Positions 28,080 to 36,608 of a DNA stretch of 64,000 nt are shown here, in pieces. Positions within the stretch are counted from its first letter, which is position 1. The number at the start of each line of letters is the position of its first letter. The DNA is taken from positions 1-64,000 of the forward strand of contig NZ_MLFP01000010.1 in assembly GCF_002095465.1 (NCBI RefSeq), read 5' to 3'. The notes under the pieces are model-generated. The model searched no databases and was not told the origin of the DNA. It was given only the letters and a program-made list of their open reading frames with translations. This DNA comes from Pantoea rodasii (lineage in GTDB: Bacteria; Pseudomonadota; Gammaproteobacteria; Enterobacterales; Enterobacteriaceae). Both the position numbers and the translations under genes were made by a program.

Positions 28080-29104
28080 TTACATCTTGTGCGTGCTGGC
28101 ACGCAGCTTGAGCTGCACCGGCAATTCGTTGATCACGGGCGGCTCATCTCCCTTCAATGCGGAAAGTAAGCGCTTGCCCGCGATCCTGCCCATCTCTTCG
28201 TATGGCAGCACAACACTGGTGAGCGGCGGTGAGCATACCGCCGCCAGCGGACCACCGCCGATACTGGCGATCGCCAGCTGGCTGGGAATGGCAATGCCTG
28301 CGGCGTGGCAAGCCATGATCGCACCACAGGCCACTTCGTCACTGGTGCAAATCAGCACATCCAATTCCGGCCAGGTCAGACGGATCTCTGCCAGCAGGCT
28401 GTGTCCGGCGGCAAAGGTGGGCATTTTCGGCGAGGTCACCACGCGGTGCGGGGCCTGATTCAATGCCAGCATCCCGCTGTGCCAGCCATTCAGCAGCTGG
28501 CGAAAAATCGTGGTATTGGTTTGCGTGCACAGCAAACCGAGATGGCGATAGCCGCGTTCCACCAAACTCTGCACCAGCTGGCGAATCGCTTTGGCGTAAT
28601 CCACGCCGATGCTAATACCCGCTGATTCCTGATGCACACCGCCGATATCCATCACCGGCAGGCCGGAATTACTCAGCAAACGATAGGCTTCAGCGGCATT
28701 GTCGAAGTTAAAATGCACCATCGCCGCCGGATTATACGAGAGCAACATCTCGATCAACTCGCTCTCTTCCGCCGCCGAGTGGTTGGCTTCCGCCAGCATC
28801 ATGTTGTAACCCTGCGGGCGCAGGATCTCCTGCAGCGCTTCCGACACAATCGCACTACCCGGCGTCGCAAACGAAGGTACCACCATGGTGATCAACTTCG
28901 ACGACGCGACGCCAGATTGCGCGCCTGGATGTTCGGCACGTAAGCCAGTTCCGTCACCGCCGCATCGATTTTGGCACGGATTTCAGGTGAGACTTTCTCC
29001 GGCATGCGCAACGCACGTGATGCCGTCATAGTACTCACGCCGACCAAACGGGCAACATCGGCCAGTGTGCTTTTGCCGGTACCGCGCCGTTTTTTCTCTG
29101 CCAT
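28080..29104 (-). pseudogene. LacI-family transcriptional regulator, frameshifted as read
   Basis: The N-terminal HTH (STLADVARLVGVSTMTASRA, then LR) and the ligand-binding domain (KLITMVVPSFATPG to the C-terminal KLRASTHKM) are in different frames. One base is missing at about 28906, in the hinge region RNLASRR(S)KL. The reconstructed protein is about 341 residues, GntR/PtxS-like. It is divergent from a PTS operon, and two LacI-type palindromes lie in the gap (29274, 29307), so it is the likely repressor of that operon. The break is probably a sequencing error. Confidence 0.85.
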
Positions 29105-29273
29105 GCCTTCTCCTAACTGACTCGCTACAAATGCCCGCACGCAGCTTAAAACCAAATGCGCCAACGTGCCACGTTAATAACCATAGATTCGGGCACGCTT
29201 CACCGGTTGAGGATTTTCAGAATCTCCGAGCATGTCAGGTGCTTGCAACGATGACAAACGGGCTGCACGAAAA

Positions 29274-29287
29274 TGTTAGCGATAACA
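29274..29287. promoter_or_regulatory. LacI-type operator 1 of the PTS operon
   Basis: TGTTAGCGATAACA is a near-perfect palindrome with the CG centre typical of LacI/GntR-type operators. It lies 112 bases before the EIIA start. Confidence 0.65.
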
Positions 29288-29306
29288 CAGTTTTTAACAA
29301 CATCCG

Positions 29307-29320
29307 TGTTAGCGCTAACT
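29307..29320. promoter_or_regulatory. LacI-type operator 2 of the PTS operon
   Basis: TGTTAGCGCTAACT contains the perfect 12-base palindrome GTTAGCGCTAAC. Its centre is 33 bases (about three helical turns) from operator 1, which favours cooperative binding. Confidence 0.7.
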
Positions 29321-29398
29321 TTTGCGACAACCATCACAGAAAAGCGGTGAGAAAATCACCTAAAGTGCACTCCATCGACGAATAACCAGGAATTACTG

Positions 29399-29839
29399 AT
29401 GCTCACTCAATGGCTGACACCGCAACATATCCGCATCGTAGAGCAGGTCAACGACTGGCAGGAAGCGGTACGTTTATCTGCAGAGCCGTTGCTGGCTGAA
29501 GGCGCGATTACGCCAGCCTATCTCGATGCCATCTTCACCTCGCATGCTGAACTTGGGCCTTATTACGTGCTGGCGCCGGGCCTGGCGATGCCACATGCCC
29601 GTCCGGAACAGGGGGCGCGTAAAAATGGCCTGTCATTGTTGCACGTGAAAAAAGGCGTGAGTTTTGAAGCGGATGAAAACGATCCGGTTTACGTCATCAT
29701 CATGTTGTGTGCACTCTCCGGCGACGATCATATCCAGATGATCACTGCGCTGGCAGAGGTGTTCAGCGACGAATCCCGCCTGCAGCAATTGCTGTCGGCT
29801 GCTACCTTGCCAGCGATTGAAGCTGTCATTTCAAATTAA
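29399..29839 (+). CDS. PTS EIIA component, mannitol/ascorbate (UlaC) type
   Basis: 146 residues, one EIIA domain of the Mtl/Fru type. The phosphorylated His lies in LAPGLAMPHARPEQGA. Receives phosphate from HPr and passes it to the EIIB encoded 18 bases downstream. An AGGA site stands eight bases before the ATG. First gene of the EIIA-EIIB-EIIC-epimerase operon. Confidence 0.9.
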   Translation: MLTQWLTPQHIRIVEQVNDWQEAVRLSAEPLLAEGAITPAYLDAIFTSHAELGPYYVLAPGLAMPHARPEQGARKNGLSLLHVKKGVSFEADENDPVYVIIMLCALSGDDHIQMITALAEVFSDESRLQQLLSAATLPAIEAVISN

Positions 29840-29857
29840 TCACCAGAGAACCCTATT

Positions 29858-30124
29858 ATGAAAAAAGTATTGATCGTGTGTGGAAATGGTTTAGGCAGCA
29901 GCTTTATTGTCGAAATGAACGTGAAGAAAATTGTGGCGGAATTAGGTAAAGAGGCAGAAGTCGGCCATACCGATTTAACCACGGCGAAATCTGAGCAGGC
30001 TGATTTAATTATTAGCGCCAAAGATATTGCCGATCAGTTATCCGGGCACAGCGCGCAGGTATTTGGTCTGACAAACTTATTAGACAACGCCAAAATTAAA
30101 GAAATCCTGGCGGAAAATCTGTAA
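29858..30124 (+). CDS. PTS EIIB component, ascorbate (UlaB) type
   Basis: 88 residues. The P-loop-like active site KKVLIVCGNGLGSSF near the N-terminus carries the phosphorylated Cys. UlaB-like small soluble phosphotransfer protein between the flanking EIIA and EIIC. Confidence 0.9.
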   Translation: MKKVLIVCGNGLGSSFIVEMNVKKIVAELGKEAEVGHTDLTTAKSEQADLIISAKDIADQLSGHSAQVFGLTNLLDNAKIKEILAENL

Positions 30125-30153
30125 TAGCCCGATTTTACTCACATGGAGTAATT

Positions 30154-31416
30154 ATGCTGCAATTTATCATCAAGGATGTTCTTGGAACACCCGCAATACT
30201 TGTCGGCCTTTTTTCCCTGATTGGTTTATTATTGCAAAAGAAACCGGTGTCGGATGTTATTTCCGGCACGCTGAAAACCATCATGGGCTTTGTGATTCTT
30301 ATCGCTGGGGCCAACCTCATTGCGGCAACACTGACCATTTTCAGCCAGCTGTTTGAGCACTCGTTCAATATTCAGGGTGTAGTGCCAAATACCGATGCGA
30401 TGGCGGCGCTGGCGCAGAAAAGTTACGGCACCGAAACCGCGATGATCATGGTGTTCGGTATGCTGGTCAACATTCTGCTGGCGCGTATCACCCCGCTGAA
30501 ATACATCTTCCTGACCGGCCACCACACGCTGTATATGTCGGCAATGCTGGCGGTGATTTTGTCCGTGGGAGGCATACACGGCTTCTGGTTAGTGCTGATC
30601 GGTTCCCTGATTCTCGGCACCATGATGGTGGTGTGCCCGGCGATTCTGCAGCCGTTCACGCGCAAAATCACCAATTCGGACGATCTGGCGCTCGGTCACT
30701 TCGGCTCAACCGGTTATTTGCTGGCTGCGTTGGTGGGTAAAGCGGTGGGCAAAGGCAGTCCATCCACCGAAGAGCTGAAGGTCCCGAAAACCCTAAACTT
30801 CCTGCGTGACTCGTCGGTGGCGATCTCGCTGACCATGATGATTCTGTTTATCGCGCTGGTGTTGGTGGCGGGCAAAGAGTTCACCGAAAGTCAGGTGAGC
30901 GGCGGTCAGAACTTCATCGTGTTCGCCATTATTCAGTCCATCACCTTTGCGGCTGGCGTTTATATCATCCTCGCCGGTGTGCGTATGGTGATTGCCGAGA
31001 TCGTACCGGCATTTAAAGGCATCGCAGATAAATTAGTCCCGAACGCTAAACCGGCGCTGGACTGCCCAACCGTGTTCCCGTTCGCGCCGAATGCAGTGAT
31101 CATCGGCTTCCTGTGCAGCTTCTCTGCCGGTCTGATCAGCATGTTCCTGTGCCCGCTGTTTGGTCTGAGCGTCATTGTTCCTGGCCTGGTGCCCCACTTC
31201 TTCTGCGGTGCCACTGCTGGCGTATACGGCAACATCACCGGCGGACGTCGCGGCGCGGTAGTCGGCTCTTTTGTACAAGGGCTGCTGATCTCCTTCCTGC
31301 CGGCGATTCTGCTGCCGCTGATGGGCGACCTGGGCTTTGCCTCCACCACCTTCGGCGACGCAGACTTCGGTATTGTCGGCATCGTGCTCGGCCACATTAT
31401 TTCGTTCTTCCATTGA
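30154..31416 (+). CDS. PTS EIIC permease, ascorbate (UlaA) family
   Basis: 420 residues, highly hydrophobic, with about ten membrane segments. UlaA-like blocks are ISGTLKTIMGFVILIAGA, ITPLKYIFLTGHHTLYMSA and FAPNAVIIGFLCSF. GGAG precedes the ATG. The transported sugar cannot be read from sequence. The absence of ulaD, ulaF and ulaG homologues here argues against a complete ascorbate pathway. Confidence 0.88.
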   Translation: MLQFIIKDVLGTPAILVGLFSLIGLLLQKKPVSDVISGTLKTIMGFVILIAGANLIAATLTIFSQLFEHSFNIQGVVPNTDAMAALAQKSYGTETAMIMVFGMLVNILLARITPLKYIFLTGHHTLYMSAMLAVILSVGGIHGFWLVLIGSLILGTMMVVCPAILQPFTRKITNSDDLALGHFGSTGYLLAALVGKAVGKGSPSTEELKVPKTLNFLRDSSVAISLTMMILFIALVLVAGKEFTESQVSGGQNFIVFAIIQSITFAAGVYIILAGVRMVIAEIVPAFKGIADKLVPNAKPALDCPTVFPFAPNAVIIGFLCSFSAGLISMFLCPLFGLSVIVPGLVPHFFCGATAGVYGNITGGRRGAVVGSFVQGLLISFLPAILLPLMGDLGFASTTFGDADFGIVGIVLGHIISFFH

Positions 31417-31424
31417 TGTCGTAG

Positions 31425-31540
31425 CCCCTAAATAATTTGAGGTGCAGGAAGGCGGCAAGAGAATGAATCCCATGGAGCTTACTCCGGTAAGTGACTGGGG
31501 TGAATGAGCGCAGCCAACGCACCTGCAGCTTTAAGAATGA
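31425..31540. repeat. ERIC-like intergenic repeat
   Basis: About 115 bases of palindromic sequence sit between EIIC and the epimerase. The ERIC core is seen as GAATCCCATGGAGCTTAC and GGTAAGTGACTGGGGTGA, flanked by complementary ends GGTGCAGG and CACCTGCAG. It is transcribed within the operon and may alter mRNA stability. Confidence 0.75.
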
Positions 31541-31550
31541 CGGGGATAAA

Positions 31551-31568
31551 CAGCGCCTGCGGGCGCTG
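31551..31568 (+). terminator. short GC hairpin after the ERIC element
   Basis: CAGCGCC, loop TGCG and GGCGCTG form a strong hairpin, but it is followed only by TATTATG, so it is a poor terminator. It may be an mRNA-stabilising stem before the epimerase gene. Confidence 0.4.
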
Positions 31569-31592
31569 TATTATGTAATGAGGAAATAAACA

Positions 31593-32273
31593 ATGAACGC
31601 TCAATTTTCACCGTCATTAATGTGTATGGATCTCACGCGTTTTCGTGAACAAATCGAAGCGATGAACAATACCGCGGCTTTTTATCATGTCGATATTATG
31701 GACGGCAGCTACGTTAAAAACATTACGCTATCGCCGTTCTTTATCGAGAATCTGCGTAAAATTACCGATGTGCCGATCGATGTGCATTTGATGGTTAACC
31801 ATCCAGAAGATATTATTCCGATGTGCATCGAAGCGGGCGCGGATATTATTAGCTTCCACCCGGAGACAGCGAATAACAAAATATTCCGTTTGCTGACCCA
31901 AATCAAAGAAGCCGGCCGTCGCTGTGGCGTGGTATTAAACCCGGCAACGCCTGCCGAGAGCATTCGCGAATATGCGCATCTGCTGGATAAGGTTACGGTG
32001 ATGTCGGTAGATCCTGGTTTTGCAGGGCAGAAATTTATTCCGGAAACACTGAACAAGATTCGCCAGCTGATTGCCATGCGCGAAGCGCACGGTTATCACT
32101 ATCTGACAGAGATTGATGGCTCCTGCAATGCGCGCACCTTTAAGCAGATTGCTGCTTCTGGTGTGGATGTGTTTATCGTTGGCACATCAGGTTTGTTCAA
32201 TCTGGATGATGACGTGGCGCAGGCGTGGCAGAAGATGGAAAGTATTTTTGCCGAGGAAACAGCCGCCGCGTAA
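31593..32273 (+). CDS. ketose-phosphate 3-epimerase (AlsE/ribulose-phosphate epimerase family)
   Basis: 226 residues. TIM-barrel motifs of the family are seen: FSPSLMCMDL, HVDIMDGSYV, VHLMVNHPED, VDPGFAGQKF and TEIDGSCNART, with the catalytic Asp residues in VDIMDG and EIDGS. Closest by eye to E. coli AlsE (D-allulose 6-phosphate 3-epimerase). As the only metabolic enzyme beside this PTS it probably epimerises the phosphorylated ketose made by the transporter. GAGGAA precedes the ATG. Confidence 0.88.
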   Translation: MNAQFSPSLMCMDLTRFREQIEAMNNTAAFYHVDIMDGSYVKNITLSPFFIENLRKITDVPIDVHLMVNHPEDIIPMCIEAGADIISFHPETANNKIFRLLTQIKEAGRRCGVVLNPATPAESIREYAHLLDKVTVMSVDPGFAGQKFIPETLNKIRQLIAMREAHGYHYLTEIDGSCNARTFKQIAASGVDVFIVGTSGLFNLDDDVAQAWQKMESIFAEETAAA

Positions 32274-32283
32274 TCCTTAAATA

Positions 32284-32344
32284 GCGCGATAAATCGCACC
32301 GCTACAAGAGTATGAATAATGTGTAGCGGTGCAATTTATTGCGC
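32284..32344. repeat. inverted-repeat element, copy 1 (GTAGCGG/GCGCGATAAAT family)
   Basis: Left arm GCGCGATAAATCGCACC-GCTACA (32284-32306) and right arm TGTAGCGG-TGCAATTTATTGCGC (32322-32344) form a near-perfect 23-base hairpin with a 15-base loop. It lies between two convergent genes. Closely related copies occur at 43125 and 60279. It may also end transcription of both genes. Confidence 0.8.
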
Positions 32345-32349
32345 ATCTT

Positions 32350-33690
32350 TTAGCGACCCAGCTCGGTCAGTGACTTATCCAGCGCACCCACCAGCCAATC
32401 AATATCCGCTTCCTGGAACGCCAACGGCGGACGCAGTTTTAGTACGTTGCCATACGGTCCGGCCACTGACGTCAACACGCGGTGATCGCGTAGCTTCTCA
32501 GTGAGATCCAGCGCCAGCGCTTTATCCGGCGTTTTGCTGGTGCGGTCCTGCACCAGTTCGAAGCCAATAAACAGCCCCGCACCGCGCACATCACCAATGC
32601 TTTCATGGCGATCCATCAGCTTCTGCAACTCGGCGAGCAGTTTGGCACCGACCACGCGGCTGTGCTCCTGCAATCCTTCTTCTTTAATCACCGTCAACAC
32701 CGCCTGCGCCGCCGCCATGGCAACTGGGTTACCGCCAAAGGTGTTGAAATAAGGGATATCGTCACTAAACGCCGCCAGCACATCACTCTTCGCCAGCAGG
32801 CCGGAGACCGGAATGCCGTTGCCCATTGGTTTGCCAGTGGTCACCACATCCGGCACCACGCCGTGACGGGCAAAGCCCCAGAAGGCGTCACCGGTACGAC
32901 CAAAGCCCGGCTGCACTTCATCGGCGATGAAGATACCGCCGTTAGCGTGCACCACATCCACCGCTTTCTGCAGGAAGCCGCGTGGATTCGGCAGCACGCC
33001 ATCGGAAGAGAAGATCGAATCCGCGAGGAAGCCAGCAAACTTGATGCCGTGCGCTTTCATGTCATCGATCTGTTTCTGGATTTCGTTGGCAAACCATTCG
33101 CCCAGATCCGGTGCGTTGACGCGATAAGCATCGGGAGGAGAAACCAGGCGCGTAGTGGCCGCGAGTGGCTGGCCGCTGCCCAATGCCGGAGAGACGCCAG
33201 ACGTCAGATCGCTGGTGCCGTGATAGGCTTCCTGCGACACGATAATTCCGGTACCGCCGCTGAAGGCTCGCGCCACGCGGATCGCCAAATCGTTGGCCTC
33301 CGAACCGGTACACATATACATGGCACGGTCGATGGCATCTGGCGTGGTTGCCAGCAGCTCTTCGGTGTAATCGAGAATACGTTCGTGCAGATAACGCGTG
33401 TGGGTGTTCAGCATCTTCATCTGCTGATTCACCGCTTCAATCACCGCCGGATGGCAGTGACCAATGCTGGCCACGTTGTTGTACACATCAAGATATTTAT
33501 TACCTGCGGCATCCCACAGATACTGCCCTTCACCGCGCACCAGATGCACCGGCTTACGATAAAACAGGCGATACGACTCGCCCAACACTTTGCTGCGCTT
33601 GTCTGTCAGCTGGCGGGTTGCCGCATCCAGACCGTCGGCGTGCTCAGCACGAAAACTGTTGGTGTCCATGATGGTGGAACGTGTAGCCAT
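32350..33690 (-). CDS. class III PLP-dependent aminotransferase
   Basis: 446 residues, fold type I. The PLP Lys is predicted at residue 287 (TTGKPMGNG), with Asp257 in FIADEVQPGFGRTG and CTGSEAND for phosphate binding. Resembles the AGXT2/ethanolamine-phosphate phospho-lyase-like group (LFYRKPVHLVRGEGQYLWD); the substrate is not recognisable. GGGAG lies seven bases before the start. Divergent from a DeoR regulator that probably controls it. Confidence 0.87.
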   Translation of the reverse strand: MATRSTIMDTNSFRAEHADGLDAATRQLTDKRSKVLGESYRLFYRKPVHLVRGEGQYLWDAAGNKYLDVYNNVASIGHCHPAVIEAVNQQMKMLNTHTRYLHERILDYTEELLATTPDAIDRAMYMCTGSEANDLAIRVARAFSGGTGIIVSQEAYHGTSDLTSGVSPALGSGQPLAATTRLVSPPDAYRVNAPDLGEWFANEIQKQIDDMKAHGIKFAGFLADSIFSSDGVLPNPRGFLQKAVDVVHANGGIFIADEVQPGFGRTGDAFWGFARHGVVPDVVTTGKPMGNGIPVSGLLAKSDVLAAFSDDIPYFNTFGGNPVAMAAAQAVLTVIKEEGLQEHSRVVGAKLLAELQKLMDRHESIGDVRGAGLFIGFELVQDRTSKTPDKALALDLTEKLRDHRVLTSVAGPYGNVLKLRPPLAFQEADIDWLVGALDKSLTELGR

Positions 33691-33772
33691 GGTAACTCCC
33701 GTTGCGAAGGTGAAAGGGGTGCATGATGTGTGACCGTTGTCACTATCATGCCTGCTTTAACAACAAATGCAA

Positions 33773-33798
33773 CCAAATACCCAAATACAACCAAATAC
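33773..33798. promoter_or_regulatory. direct-repeat operator between aminotransferase and DeoR genes
   Basis: CCAAATAC occurs three times (33773, 33781 and 33791) within 26 bases of the divergent promoter region. Direct repeats are common DeoR-family operators. Confidence 0.55.
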
Positions 33799-33862
33799 AC
33801 ATGACGCCGTGATGACACTCAGGTAAGCTTAGGCCCAGATTATTACGCTACAGGGAAAAGTC

Positions 33863-34639
33863 ATGCTGCAGGAAACCCGCTTACATCGCATCCGAGCCCT
33901 GCTGACCACGCAGCATCAGGTCAGCACCGAGCGCATTATTAATGAGCTGGGTATTTCGCGGGAAACAGCGCGGCGGGACATTATTGAGCTGGAAGCGCAG
34001 GGCTTAGCGCGACGAGTGCATGGCGGTTTAGTGGCGGTGGACAGTCAACCGGAACCCCCGCTGCAAGTGCGGCGTAATGCTCAAGCCAAAGAGAAACGCG
34101 CGATTGCCGTGGCGGCAGCACAGCATTTGCAGCCGGGCCAGACGCTGTTTCTCGATGCCGGCACCACCACCACCATGCTGGCGGAGCAGCTGCGCAGCAT
34201 GTCCGGCTTGACCATTATCACCAACAGCCTGCAGGCCGCGCTGGCACTCAGCGCCGCCGAAGAACATGAGACGCTGAATAATCAGGTGATTTTGCTTGGC
34301 GGGATGATGATGGCGGGCGCACAGCAGACGCGCGGAGAAATCACGGTCGGTGAGATTTACCGCTATCGCGCCGACGTCGCCCTGCTTTCACCAGTCGGCA
34401 TTGATGCCAAAAACGGCGCCAGCAGTTTCCATCCGCACGAAGCGGCGATCGCCCGCGCCATGGTGCAGCAGGCTGCCCGTACCATTTTACTGGCGGATCA
34501 CAGCAAGCTAGGGGTGATAAGCCGCACGGTTTACGCGCCGGTTGGGGAAGTGGATTTGCTGATTTGCGACAACGGACCCGCCAAAGCAGGCGCATTAGCC
34601 GCGCTCCAGCAGGCGTTACCGCAGGTGCAGGTAGTTTAA
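33863..34639 (+). CDS. DeoR-family transcriptional regulator
   Basis: 258 residues. An N-terminal DeoR HTH (about 5-57, INELGISRETARRDIIELEA) is followed by a DeoRC sugar-phosphate sensor domain (FLDAGTTTTMLAEQL, TIITNSLQAALAL, LLADHSKLG). Divergent from the aminotransferase with repeated CCAAATAC in between. Its stop overlaps the convergent HNH gene by four bases. Confidence 0.9.
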   Translation: MLQETRLHRIRALLTTQHQVSTERIINELGISRETARRDIIELEAQGLARRVHGGLVAVDSQPEPPLQVRRNAQAKEKRAIAVAAAQHLQPGQTLFLDAGTTTTMLAEQLRSMSGLTIITNSLQAALALSAAEEHETLNNQVILLGGMMMAGAQQTRGEITVGEIYRYRADVALLSPVGIDAKNGASSFHPHEAAIARAMVQQAARTILLADHSKLGVISRTVYAPVGEVDLLICDNGPAKAGALAALQQALPQVQVV

Positions 34640-35220
34640 CGGCTGAGAAAATAGCGATAGGCGAATTCGTTGAGTTCAGCACGATTGCCCATCGCATGCC
34701 AGATACGCAGTTGACGTAAGCGCTCTTTCTTACGCATGGGCAAGTTTAAACCGTAGGTTTCCAGCGTTATCGCGGCAGCGTGCTGATTTTCGGCCAAACG
34801 ATCGGGCGCGACCGCGACTTCTCCATTGTCGAAATTACAGATGAAGTAGTCGTCAAAATCGTAGTCGGGCCGATCGGGTTTAATTAATGCGGCATGATAC
34901 TTCTCACGCTTCTGACTTTGGCACATATCACAGCAGGGAAATAAGTTTTCCCAGTCAAATGCCGATTCAGGGAACTGGCTCTTGGGTTTGAAATGCTCCA
35001 GCGTCTCACGGCTTTCACTGCCAATAAATCCATCACAAAATGCACAATGATGCTGCGTCATCTCTAACAATGCCGTGCGCACCGCATGATAACAAGCCTC
35101 GGAAAACCAGCGAAATCGTGCCGCAGGATTTTGACTACGCGCAACGATATAACGCGCTGTCCAATCTTGTTGATGCTCTTCCAGACAGCAGGGCCAGGAT
35201 CCGCGTTCTAATTTGAACAT
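34636..35220 (-). CDS. HNH nuclease, Septu PtuB-like
   Basis: 194 residues. Two CxxC knuckles (HCAFCDG and CCDMCQSQK) and the His in ETLEHFKPKS give an HNH/beta-beta-alpha-metal nuclease of the retron/Septu type. It is encoded directly after an AAA ATPase in the same direction, as ptuB follows ptuA. A GAGGA site lies upstream of the ATG at 35220. Presumed to cut DNA or RNA when the ATPase partner senses phage; that is family knowledge and not shown here. Confidence 0.8.
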   Translation of the reverse strand: MFKLERGSWPCCLEEHQQDWTARYIVARSQNPAARFRWFSEACYHAVRTALLEMTQHHCAFCDGFIGSESRETLEHFKPKSQFPESAFDWENLFPCCDMCQSQKREKYHAALIKPDRPDYDFDDYFICNFDNGEVAVAPDRLAENQHAAAITLETYGLNLPMRKKERLRQLRIWHAMGNRAELNEFAYRYFLSR

Positions 35221-35232
35221 TCCATGTTCCTC

Positions 35233-36576
35233 TTATTTGCTTAAACGACGTGCGATCTGCCGCAACTCCATTTCAATAATCATTCTAACTCTTCACCGCG
35301 AGCGCGAAGCTTGTCCGCTAATGACATTAGCGCGGTATCATCTGCAGGGTTCTGCAAATAACCATTACGCGCGAGCTTAAATGACGCCAGTAATTTCTCG
35401 GTCTCAATGTCAAAGCGTTCGCCCACATCAAACACCTCTTCAAGAATAAGCTGAATGCTTTTTCCTGCCCCTGATTCGGTGGGCACGATCTCTTCAGGCA
35501 CTGACGCATCACGAAGCATATGGCGCTGAGGATCCGGCAGCCGATACACCCAGGCATCTTCTAGTGAGCCGACAACAAATGGAGAATGGGTAGAGACAAA
35601 CACTTGCGCATTCGGCAGAAGCTTTTGTATCGCAGGCAATATCCGGCGCTGCCATTTTGGATGAAGATGAATATCGACTTCATCGAGGAAGAGAATAATC
35701 GGTTGGGAGAAAATCTCTCGCTTCTGAGTAAACGGAATATCTTCCAGTCGTAAAGCCAGGTCTGATACCCAGTGAATAATGGATTTTAACCCTTCCGGTA
35801 GCGAATCAAACGTCATCTCGCAGCCATCCAACAGGAATGCCACTGCTAAAGGATGACGCTGCAGTTTAAACTCGATGGAAACTTCGCAAATTTCGAAGAT
35901 GAAGTCAGCTATCTTGCGTAACGCGAATTGATAATATTTTTCTTCTTCAGCGGCGTTATCCAGCTTCGAAAGGGCAGCCTTGGTGATGTTATTGGCAATC
36001 CATTGTGCCAATAAAGATGCCCGACACGTGTTTTCAAAAGACAATGCCTTATCAAACGGTGAATCGTTAATATCAACGATAGCATTGACTCTGAACTGCC
36101 CGTGAAGACTTCGACTGCCGGAATAGGCAAAGGCAGCATAGGGAAATTGGACTTGATTGATTCTGGCGAATTTATCGTAATGGCGGGAATAGCGTTCAGT
36201 TAAATTAATATACTTTTCATCACCATAATATCTCAACCCGCACGCGCCTGCGATTAACGCGTATTCACCTTCTTGTTCACGCAGCTCTCGCAGAGTGTAA
36301 ATTCCGTTGCCTGACGCAAAGTTAAAACCCACGCAACTCGTGTCGCTCACGAATCTATTTTTTATCAATGGTTCAGCGGTGTGAGAGTCAAAAAATTGCC
36401 GCTAACGCATATAACACCGTGCTTTTGCCACATCCGTTGGGGCCGGTAAAAATATGGATCTCAGCTTTACCGGCATCACGCAGCGCGCTTTCAGCAGGTG
36501 GAAAATCAAAGTGGGTATTTTCAAAAACACCGATGCCTTTCAGGGTCAGGCTTTCAATACGATGAGGCTGTCGCAT
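35233..36576 (-). pseudogene. AAA/ABC-type ATPase, Septu PtuA-like, frameshifted as read
   Basis: Walker A GPNGCGKST (residues 45-53) is in the first frame (36388-36576). Walker B IILFLDEVDIHLHPKW and the D/H-loop FVSTHSPFVV are in a second frame (35280-36368). The frames join at a run of six T near 36395, with one T too many or two missing. Near 35281 a further missing A (GAATG for GAAATG) would extend the protein in the third frame by MIIEMELRQIARRLSK to a stop at 35233, just before the ribosome site of the nuclease gene. The reconstructed protein is about 445 residues, the OLD/PtuA size class. Probably intact in the organism. Confidence 0.75.
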
Positions 36577-36608
36577 TGCATCACATCCTTGTGGTGAATT
36601 CTGTTTCG

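Noticed and set aside
31441-31550. Small peptide gene in the EIIC-epimerase gap
   Set aside because: The sequence is an ERIC-like palindrome; short frames there lack ribosome sites.
34636-36576. Retron with PtuAB effectors
   Set aside because: No reverse transcriptase and no msr/msd-like structured RNA was seen beside the pair.
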